A stretch of 64,000 bases of DNA, taken from Allacma fusca. Its lineage: Eukaryota; Arthropoda; Collembola; Symphypleona; Sminthuridae. The DNA is taken from assembly GCA_947179485.1 (NCBI GenBank), contig OX359245.1, positions 57,647,067 through 57,711,066 of the forward strand, written 5' to 3'. Each line of letters opens with the position of its first letter. The stretch's first letter is position 1. Positions 55,065 to 64,000 of the stretch are shown piece after piece. The notes beneath the pieces were generated by a model. That model saw nothing but the letters and a program-made list of their open reading frames with translations. It searched no databases and was not told the DNA's origin. Made by a program: the position numbers and the translations under genes.

Positions 55065-58000
55065 GAAGGTCCGGTTGACCATGGGTTCGGGAGCACTGAG
55101 TATCTCAAATTTTGAGTATCATTATGTTCTTACACCAGAGTCACATCAGATTGTCAATCATTCTGGAAAACCCCTTGTATTTTTTAAGGCTGAATAATTA
55201 CCTTCACCTGATTTCGGGCCATCCTTCTGAAGGATTGAATTCAGTGGGGAAATTCCGATAAGAATTTTTGGGCTTGTCAATTAACCCGTGATGATAATTA
55301 GAATGGTAGATCATTGATATTGTTAACTTATCAGAATAGATTCTAATGGTGATTGTTCGAGGGATTGGACTCTGGAAATTTTATTTGTAAGTACTTGTAG
55401 ATTAATGTACTATTCTAGTAGCTGCAATATATGTAAGTGGGTGTATGTAATGTAATATAAAAGAGGAAACAAACAGCTTGATCATGTCACTAATTAAGCA
55501 TGGGACGGGACATCATTGCGTGTATGTACATATGCGTCTCTATGAGTGAGTACTCTACAAGTCTACACGTGTACTGTCCTAATGCACAGGTGCCATACTT
55601 GTACTGGAAAGTAGATATTACAAATTCTAATTTTAGGATTAGTCACTATAGATGCAAGTCCAGGGTGCTCATATAAAAATATGTATGTATTATACAATTC
55701 TAGAGCCAAGTCAGTTTTCGGTATTCCTCCAAAATCCAAGTTTTAATATACATTCAGTGTCTATGGCATGGAGTAGCGACAGTTTCTTGATAAAAAGATG
55801 TCGTTGAATAAAATAAAATAATATTTTAATTATTACCATCGTCCCGCTGCACGTAGCCCGAAAACTTGTAATGTAGTACGAATTGAATCCTATGTTTAGG
55901 TTGTACCATAAAATCGTTTTAAGCATACATCCGTGTAATTACATATGTTGATTGTGTACTACACTGGTGCTAGGTTTTAATTTGTCGTATTTTGCATGGC
56001 TATAGGCACACCAGCAATGTTTTAGAGAGCCCGTATTTTCCGTACGGATACATGTTTTTCTTTCGTATAATTACGTTTCTGTAATCTGGATGAAAGCAGG
56101 TGTACTCTGTAAAAGGAATACTGAACTTTCATTGGGATAAATTGATATTGAACTTGATTACAAGCCTTGTCTCATGAGTAATTATGTTCGGCACTGTATT
56201 TCATGAGTCCTATTTTGGTTAATGGTTGTGTAAGTGGAGAGAAATATGATACACGAGGCTTATCACTTCTGCCACTTTGTTTGGACCCGGTGATTGATTT
56301 ACCTGGAGACCCTTTAATGTAAATTACCGCGATATGATATGAGACTGTTTACTTTTGAGACCAGGTATATTTGCATGTCAATTAATTTAAAGAGCCAGAT
56401 GGGATTTTTTGTTGTGAAGACTCTTATAAAATGTATTAGTAAGTTTGTATGCCTGTAAAGCATCATTTAATTTGTGTGTTGAGGGTTTAATGGGGTCGAT
56501 TTGACATGGGTGGTTAAACATACCTACACTACACAATAAGTAAGCACTTAAATACATACAATGATATGCACGACGCTATGTATTAAATCTCTATAGTAAT
56601 GTCTATTCAAGTGTATAAAAATGTGTTTTTCCTATTTTGCATGTTCAGCCCGTGTTGAATGTGCAGGCTTCCAAGGTCGCCCATGAAAGACAGATAAATA
56701 ACACCAAATCTCTCTTGTATCTCTCCTGTACACGCTTGTATCTCATGCCTGTGTAAGATAAGACATAAGCAAAGTAAAACCGGATCGAAAATAAAAAATC
56801 CGTGAGATTTATTTAGTCGTAATATGAAAAAAAAACACGAGGCTGGCATTGGTTCAATTGTAAATCCGTAAAGACACAAATAGTGTATTTATTAGTTTGC
56901 TTTCCAACTTAAAATGTGGGCCTGAAAAAAGAATGTATGAAAACATGGAAATATAGTTTGTGTCTCGGATCTCTGGCAATATATCAATTTACTGGCAAAT
57001 CCTTGGCTGTAGTACGATTGAGAGCGAACATGACCGTGGATTTGTTGACGTTCGATTTCTAATATTCAAATATGAAATTAAACGTGGACTGACAGTACTT
57101 CCTGGTATTTTGGACGATTCGGAGGATAAAGATTGTTCGTTAGCTAAGTGATTCTAGCACGCGAAATTGACGATCTTAAATTAATGGACACATTAGGTTG
57201 TAGGTTATGCAAATACAGTTTTTTGTCCGCAGTTATTTCTACAATGTATTACATTACCCCATGTAATTAAGATATTTCCGAACAATCAGCTTTTGTTCCT
57301 ACCCATTTAAATACTCAGCTGGTGTATATCATCAGCTTGTCAGAAGTCAATAAAATGGTCTATTTGTGCACGTTGTAAAGTTCAGACTGTACGTAATTTG
57401 TCTTGAAATGAGTAAAGTTCTGTCAAATTTAAAAATGAGTATTATGAACGCTCCATGCATTTCCCAAATTGAGAGCAGGTATACATATTATCGGTTAAGA
57501 AGTCATTGGGAATACTTGAAAGGATTATTCAGCGTTGCGAAAAAACTGGGAAGAAGGAACATTTTAATAATATCATTTGCTATTTTTAAACAGCATCGAT
57601 ATGAACTTTTGCATGTTAGCAGCGGAAGGAACAATAAATAATCTTGGGATGGGTTGGGATGTTTTTCTTGAATCTCATTTCCTGTGAAGTTATTAACTGC
57701 AGTTCCTGTTGCTGCAATGTTAAGTTGGGAGCAGTAGGTCATGTAGCTTTAGAACTGCTGAGATGAGATTGAACACATGCCTAAGGATTTGTTGACGTTC
57801 GGTTTCTTTAGTGGAGAAGGAAAAACTGGCAGGTTCTCATGGACACTTGTGTTGACTTTATTCTGTATGTACGTCCATGTATTTAGGGAACATTTTCTAA
57901 CCCAAGCTGCTACATATGTAGTCATCAGTGTGAACGTGAACTGTGTGGAATTGTGGAGCTCATTATCTCTATAGTGCCCTACATTCAAGTTGCATGTTCA

Positions 58001-59580
58001 TGTTCATTCTGGATGTATGAATAGGCACAGTATGAATCACATCTTTGGATTTAAATAGCCCTGTGTGGCAATTCAAGAAAATTAACTGCGCAAAATGTAA
58101 AAATTATCCAAAACTTATATATACTTTGCAATTTTTTCAAATGCAGTAAGCCAAGATCAAAACCCGAAATCATTTTCTTCCACGACGGGATTGGCTTCGG
58201 ATGTAATACAATTTTTATTATAATGCCAGGTGTCCTATTATATATAGAGCCGAAGAGCATCCAAAACTGACAGTACTGAAAGCATGGTTAAGTATTTGAC
58301 TTTTAAAGGAATTTTTGTTGCATTTTGTGCACTTGAACTCTCTGTAGCATTAAACTTTGCAAGTTATTTAATACTATAGCCTACATAAATATACAATCCC
58401 CATTTGATGAATTGCTCAAAATGTTGAATTTTAAATTCTGTCTAGGAAATGCAGGAACCCGTCAACTCAGTCAACAGTCACATTTGTCAATTTAGTTTTA
58501 GCCCTATTGCGGAACCCACATGGCAAGCGTTTCAGGAGACGGAGTCCTTCAAATAATTATGAAAATCGGATTTGGGAAAACTTGATGCTTCGCTTATTTA
58601 CAATTCTGACGAGAAATAATTAAATGAGGTGGCATGGATCGATGACAAAATGTTGGGTTCAGCCTCAGAGGATGTCAGTGTTAAAGCCAGGAGATGTTAG
58701 ATGACGTTGAAAAATTAAATATCGTAGACAATACTAACAATGTCTAAATAAAATGTTGCAAGAGTGTTACACGAAAAAACATTTACAAATACCTTGCAGA
58801 GAGGCACAATTACCTTCAAAGGGCACCGCAAAAACGGATTTTGCTGCGCTTCCAATTGTAGCAACAATAATAATTATAATAATAATCAAAGCTTATTATG
58901 AATTGTCATTCTTGGTGCTAGTTTTGTGATTGCTTCATGTTTCATGTTGATTTATCTAGTAGGTTTAAATAATAATAAATGCGGATGCCTTCCGGTTGAT
59001 GGAACCTTGTGCTTGTAGGACATTTCTAACTCAAATTGCCTTCAGGATGTTTGCTGGTACAGTGACTGAATTTGGCTTCTGTACAACAGAAAAGCTTTAT
59101 TACCAGGTCTGTTTATGATGGCCTAAAGCAACAATATTTTATAATTTAAAAATTTCCGCTTTAGTAACCCACCTTGAAATGTTTCTTTAAATTCCCATTT
59201 AAATAATGCGTAAACTCGGATGGATTGCAGTATGTATTTAAAGTAGACTTCGTAAACCGTAAGTACTTCGGAAATAACAATTAGTTTGATGTCATTATAT
59301 AGGAAGCGAGTTTATTTCAGGTGCCACTGTCCTTAAATGTGTAATTAATTATAATTTATCGTGGGAAAAATGCAGGAGGAAGTATATATAGTCGGTGATG
59401 GTCTGAATGCATTCTCGATCAGAAACAAAGTTGTCTACATGCAGTTTCATTAAAGGCAAAGCGGGCTGCTTGCAAGAAAAATTCAAATCAAAACGGTCTT
59501 TTGTTTTAACTATGTGCACAATTCATTTTGAGCTTAGTGAAAACTGCGTGTAGACGGTGTAGACCATATTACTTGAGTTG
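55065..59580. other. Intergenic, no recognised gene
   Basis: A 4.5-kb stretch with only short frames. A 20-bp phrase GGATTTGTTGACGTTCG occurs twice (near 57039 and 57785) with similar surroundings, perhaps a local duplication. Nothing else stands out. Confidence 0.55.
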
Positions 59581-59582
59581 AT

Positions 59583-59708
59583 TTTACTTATAATCGAAAA
59601 TTCATGTAGAACATTTAACTTATAGCTGAAAATGCATCTAGCCCATTTTCCTTATAGTTGAAAATGCATCTAGAACAATTTTCTTGTAATTGAAAATGCA
59701 TTATGCCT
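59583..59708. repeat. Tandem repeat, about 33-bp unit, nearly four copies
   Basis: Units contain CTTATAGTTGAAAATGCATC followed by TAGAACAATTTT, with drift between copies (GAAAATTCATG, GAAAATGCATC twice, GAAAATGCATT). Confidence 0.8.
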
Positions 59709-61300
59709 CTTCACCGACATATCCTGACAAGTTTATATTTCCATCGACATTATTGCCAAAGGGAGTGTCAACTATGTTGGGCTGCGTGGAAATAAAGAAA
59801 TAAATCCAAAAATTTTCTCTTTACAGGAAATACATACGTAAGTATGTTTGGGAATGTGCGTACCATTGCCACGCGAAGAGAGGCAACTGTATTGAGTTTT
59901 TTTACCGGAACTATTTTATAATATTTTATTGAGTGCAACTCATTATGTCTTAATAATTCTCTTTTTTAATTAGCAGCTTCGAGCTTCAGCCACTTTCCTT
60001 GCCAGAGGCAGCTGCACAAGTTCAAGCCAAAGCCTCACAGCATATTCAGATTTGGCATCTGCTGAACCCGTCAGTCGGATCCAGAACGTGTCACATTAGT
60101 TACCTACAATTAGCAATGTACGCCCATCCCTCATTAAATAAACTAATGTACAGTAACCATTATCGGTGCACGGCACATTCAAGCCTAAGCATTTAATTTA
60201 TCCAACGTACTAACGTCGCACAAATTAATGTCTATATGTCTGTTCAGGTGAGTTTATGTTTACCTATATTTTGTCAAATTATAAAATTCATGGGAAACTT
60301 ATTTGCCAAATCTTAAATTCCTTTCAACACTACTCCCAAATGTTTATCCCATTTTTGCTTGTACACGTTAACCTTGGTAAATGATTATTTGTTTGAAGCT
60401 CCCCCGAACGTGAACTATTTTTTTCTCGTGAACTTTGTATTATTTTGTCTGGGAAACTTGTATTGAACACTTCCGTGTAAATAATTTTGTAAGTTCCATA
60501 ATACTATTAGCCAGAATTAAGTTTACTACTACAGTATAAACCGTATCAATGAAAAAGGTCAGCCCACCCTGGGAGCCAAAAACCCTCGACTAATTTTAAG
60601 TCATAACAATATTGTAAAAGGGAATGTTATGCAATTTGCAGACGATTTGAAATATCAATAAAAGTCCACACACAGTTCTACTATAGTCACATCTGTTGGG
60701 AGCACTATTCACTCAAGACTGAAATACACACAATCCGGTTTTCCTTGTCTCTTCTTAAAAAGAGTTTCCTTATTTTTTCCCCTATTTTTGCATATACATA
60801 CCTATTTAAATTCATGTAAGCGACCGCGGTAGGGATGGGAATTATAATAGGAGCAGCGTACGCATTTATTATTAGGGTTTTTGTACAGCAGGAGCTTCAC
60901 AGCAAGAGCTGCTCTATAGGCTTGACACTAATGACAAAATATGCCCATTTCAGGAGTCGATTTTGTGGTTGGATTCCAAAGGAGTTGGATCATATGGAAG
61001 GCGTTGGTGTATGTGTGAGTGTGTGTGTGTGCTGTGTGTCTGATACATAGGCTGTGTGTCTGTGTGAAGGTATTTATTAAAAACTATCCTGAAAGAATGT
61101 GTGGCCGAAAAAGGACAAATGTTTTCCCACTGTTCTTGAACTTGATCTTGATGTGGTTTTGGAGGAGAGAGAGAGAGGCTCTCATCAATGCTAATGCATG
61201 TAGGCGAAATGTGAGTCACTGTGTGGTCCTATGCCAATGCTAAAACTTACCTTCCCCCGCAATTATTCCCCTCGAATACTCCAATGCTTTATGTTGGCTG
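59709..61300. other. Intergenic, no recognised gene
   Basis: Contains a (GT)n-like stretch at 61009-61070 and short frames without family features. Confidence 0.5.
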
Positions 61301-61421
61301 GCTCGACTTTCCTAAATCTGAAACTTTAGGGAATATTTCGGAAAACTACGTATACTCAAGATTATGTAGGAGGAACTCCCTGCTTGTGTGGGATGCTTCA
61401 ATTTTCGTTGGTTGAGATGGA

Positions 61422-61436
61422 AATGTTCCAGAAAAT
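61422..61436. promoter_or_regulatory. Heat-shock-element-like site upstream of the small HSP gene
   Basis: GGAAATGTTCCAGAAAA around 61420-61436 contains a correctly spaced TTC-CA-GAA dyad with a further GAA one base out of register. It lies about 160 bp upstream of the TATA box. A weaker version (AATATTTCGGAAAAC) lies near 61333. Confidence 0.5.
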
Positions 61437-61520
61437 CTGTTCAGGGAATAAAGTAATGGTAATTTAAGAGATCACAAGCTTGTAAACATAGATTTGCATG
61501 AAGGTGGATAAACCTACTGT

Positions 61521-61523
<3 letters not shown>

Positions 61524-61552
<29 letters not shown>
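61524..61552. promoter_or_regulatory. (GA)n tract in the small HSP promoter
   Basis: A pure GA dinucleotide run of 29 bases, 40 bp upstream of the TATA box. In Drosophila hsp26/hsp70, GA runs bind GAGA factor and keep the promoter open. A similar role here is inference. Confidence 0.6.
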
Positions 61553-61554
<2 letters not shown>

Positions 61555-61591
61555 TGGAGTGAAAGGCTCAAGAACGTTTTTTTCATTTCTG

Positions 61592-61599
61592 TATATAAA
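61592..61599 (+). promoter_or_regulatory. TATA box of the small HSP gene
   Basis: TATATAAA within CTGTATATAAACTCC, with a plausible start of transcription about 30 bp downstream (around 61622-61628). Confidence 0.65.
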
Positions 61600-61624
61600 C
61601 TCCCAACTGTAGCGGTTCTTAAGC

Positions 61625-61757
61625 ATTCACAGCCACCGAGTCTCCCAGCTAACATTTAGCTCTCTGTGTACTTCTCAGAAGGAATCTCTTAAGCTTTGTG
61701 AGTTTCCTCTTTCCAATAAATCTTTTCGAGTTTTTACCGCATCTGCACATACCAAAG
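61625..61757 (+). other. 5' UTR exon of the small HSP gene
   Basis: From the predicted start to a donor CCAAAG/GTGAAA at 61757/61758. The intron runs to the acceptor CTTTTTACAG at 62361, five bases before the coding ATG. Confidence 0.55.
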
Positions 61758-62365
61758 GTGAAATTGCAAATTTTTGAGCTGCAACCCTACACCAAAATTC
61801 AGTTTTATTAAAATTGTCACATTTTAAACTAGTCTTGCGTATTTTCTAGTAAATTAGCAAAATTCGGAGTAAATTTGTTTTTAAAAAGAAAAAATTTAAG
61901 GAAGTTAGATAATTTGCGGAATTTCCTGGGGAGTATTTTAATCCCAGTTTCAACTTTCTAAATTGTGAATTAAAATACCAAACAGTACAATGGTGAACAA
62001 TTTGTAACAGTTGAAACATTTTTGTTACTTCATTTACTTCGGGGGAAATAGTTTTTGGGGCATTGTGAAACACAGAATTTTGTGTACAAATTTTATTGAT
62101 ACTTGATTTTTTTTTAGAAATCGTTGTTCAGTTACAATATTTAGAAAACATTTTTACCTTTAGCCTTGTCTAAAAAAGTATTTGATCGTGTCAAGGCTAA
62201 AAAACTTACTTTGGAAATTTCGCAGTTTTTGTAACATTGGTAGTCCCATTAGTTGTTGAATAATTAAAAGTTTAGGCAGTTGAATAGCATTGGGAATTAA
62301 TGGGAATGTCTCCAGGATTTTTATTGTAACTAATTGCTCATGTTTTGATTTCTTTTTACAGCAAG

Positions 62366-62914
62366 ATGACCCGCGACTCTTTCCCTTTTGACGAAATCGA
62401 CCAATTCTTCAACAGCCTCCGTCGCAGATGGCAACAAAATTTGACGACGACGAGCAGCATCCGGGACATTGACTCTTCCTTCAGCAGCTTCCCACGGCTG
62501 TCTGACCGGAGAATTGACCACTTCCGTCCCTCCTTGGACTGGACCAATGACACCAGCTTGACCAGCTCCTCCACTGGTTTGGTAGAGTCAACGAAAACTC
62601 CCGGCAAGTACGAGGTAGACATCCCTCTGTCCAATGGAATCGGACCTGAGGATTTGAAAGTTACCTTGAAGGACCACATGATGACCATTGAGGCCAAGAA
62701 GGAGAGTAAGAGTGATGATGGTACCCGTAAAACCTATTTGGAATTCAAGAGGCAATTCACCCTCCCACCCAATGTCAACATGGCTGAGGTGAAGTCCGTT
62801 CTGACGGCCGAGGGTCACTTGAAAATCGAAGCTCCTCTTCCTCCTCCACCCAAGCCCCAGCCAGCTCTGACTGCTCCACTTAAGGAAACCCCTATCCCAA
62901 TTAGGGCTGAATAA
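62366..62914 (+). CDS. Small heat-shock protein (alpha-crystallin family)
   Basis: 182 residues from ATG 62366, chosen because it directly follows a strong acceptor at 62361. The N-terminal arm (1-70) is variable, with DEIDQFFNSLRRRW and FRPSLDW. The alpha-crystallin domain spans about 71-157 (KYEVDIPLSNGIGPEDLKVTL, KRQFTLPPNV, and the hallmark AEGHLKIEAP), the length expected for the family. A proline-rich C-terminal extension carries the IPI (I-x-I) motif at 177-179 that links subunits into oligomers. The protein acts as an ATP-independent chaperone holding unfolding proteins, most likely cytosolic (no signal peptide). The upstream region has a TATA box, a GA tract and a heat-shock-like site, and the gene has an intron in the 5' UTR. 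Confidence 0.93.
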   Translation: MTRDSFPFDEIDQFFNSLRRRWQQNLTTTSSIRDIDSSFSSFPRLSDRRIDHFRPSLDWTNDTSLTSSSTGLVESTKTPGKYEVDIPLSNGIGPEDLKVTLKDHMMTIEAKKESKSDDGTRKTYLEFKRQFTLPPNVNMAEVKSVLTAEGHLKIEAPLPPPPKPQPALTAPLKETPIPIRAE

Positions 62915-63090
62915 GCTTATTAAAAATGCAAGTAAATATCATATGTACGCATATAAGCAAAAGTAATTAATTTTTTTTTGGGAGAACATCACGCGCAACT
63001 TATAAGACTGTTCTGTCGGAAACAAAAAATATTGTTCGAATTTAGACGGAAATGATCCGCATTACATTTCTGTCATGTACACACATGTCA

Positions 63091-63096
63091 AATAAA
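63091..63096 (+). terminator. Polyadenylation signal of the small HSP gene
   Basis: AATAAA about 177 bp after the stop codon, in TCAAATAAACAGG. Confidence 0.5.
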
Positions 63097-63099
63097 CAG

Positions 63100-64000
63100 G
63101 ATACACCAATCTCTACAGCTTTTATATATGTGTTATAGATATTTCCTTCATCAGAGCTCTACTGCCAATCAAAGCTTTCATTGTGTTCTATTTTTCAACA
63201 AAAACAATTGTAAGTACAGTATAGCTGAACACGTCGCATAATTAATGACTCAAAATAAAGCCTCACTCGCTCGTGTTTAATTTCAAATTAATATTCCTTA
63301 ATCTGGACCTCTTCTTATTTCTTTAATTGTTTTTTGCGACCAACTCTGCTACCAGCATCAATGATAGTGATTATTTCTCAACATTTGATTGCCTGTTGAT
63401 TTCTGTCTGGCATAGCTGTAATGTGTTGTAGGGTGGGTGTGAATATGGGTCTAGTATTGCCCCACCAGATTACATTCACATTTCACATTAATAAATTAGG
63501 AATTAATTTTTGTCCCATTGATTGAGCTTTTCTCTCCACCACAATACGGACCGCAAAAGTTCCAGGGGCAGTATAGATAGGTCCGGTGATTTTTGTGGTC
63601 CAATTCTTTATTCATTTATTGGCAAAGTCAATAAAATCCACGTCGATGATTTTGATCGACGCAATTGTGCCGTTGATGTTATGAAAAGTATAGTTCAAAA
63701 ATCGTGCCTACATTTTTGGGTTTGCTTTTTGGGATTAACTTTACTTATTTTCTTCCGTATTTATAGGATTAAGGGCATTTTGGAGAATTGCCGGGGCTTA
63801 CAGCTGGAAATTATACTGATAATAATTAACTACTCTGACTATCTTGCAAAAACGGGGATATTTTCATAGTTCGGCTAACATTAGCTTATTATTATATCCA
63901 TGTAAATTATATTTTTAGAGCATTTTAATGAGCACATATTCACAACATTAAATTATTGATTAAACAAAATAGTAATAAATTCATAATCAACTTTATAAAT
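63100..64000. other. Intergenic to window end, nothing recognised
   Basis: A frame at about 63522-63869 lacks an upstream ATG and has no family features. No repeats could be paired. Confidence 0.5.

Noticed and set aside
59999..60196. 65-codon open frame
   Set aside because: Short, composition like random sequence, no supporting context.
62330..62818. Minus-strand frames opposite the small HSP gene
   Set aside because: Shadows of a clear alpha-crystallin-domain protein.
63522..63869. 115-codon open frame with one hydrophobic segment
   Set aside because: No ATG at its start, no family features and no splice or promoter context.

Overview
The window looks like AT-rich arthropod nuclear DNA. 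Genes have GT-AG introns and TATA promoters, and there are many old transposons but no bacterial operons. I lean towards a springtail (Collembola), because secreted subtilases annotated as bacillopeptidase F-like are common there and the lineage has large chemoreceptor-type families. That placement is inference from memory and no search was run.

Region 1 (1-45 kb) is a decaying tandem cluster of three related multi-pass membrane-protein genes, probably chemoreceptor-like. Copy 1 (4368-6540) has a premature stop. Copy 2 (10841-12510 plus 19032-19083) is split by a 6.5 kb nested transposon block and carries several earlier lesions. Copy 3 (42055-44574) is open end to end, but its first exon is a rearranged join and its second has lost about 33 codons in frame. 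An orphan 3' flank (29300-29788) and an orphan intron piece (8830-8965) mark further lost copies. Because flanks and introns are duplicated, sister copies serve as empty-site references for many insertions.

The same region is full of transposons. Seven elements with imperfect terminal inverted repeats and 8-bp target duplications (hAT-like) each carry iterated copies of their own short motif. There are two LINEs (13519-18936; about 19980-23805), one of them containing a piece of a third LINE headed by a perfect 41-bp hairpin. There is also a CACTA/EnSpm-type transposase pseudogene with a divergent multi-exon gene beside it, a Tc1-like relic, and a nested element carrying a DUF4806-like gene.

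Region 2 (45-55 kb) holds two more repeat blocks, then an intact C2H2 zinc-finger gene (50338-51759, +). It converges on an intact, intronless secreted subtilase gene (53604-55001, -). A long imperfect palindrome (about 52321-53316) lies between their 3' ends.

Region 3 (55-64 kb) is mostly sparse intergenic DNA. It ends with a small heat-shock protein gene whose 5' region has a 28-30 bp (GA)n tract, a heat-shock-element-like dyad, a TATA box and an intron in the 5' UTR. The three intact, recognisable host genes (zinc finger, subtilase, small HSP) all lie in the last 15 kb; no functional link between them is evident.
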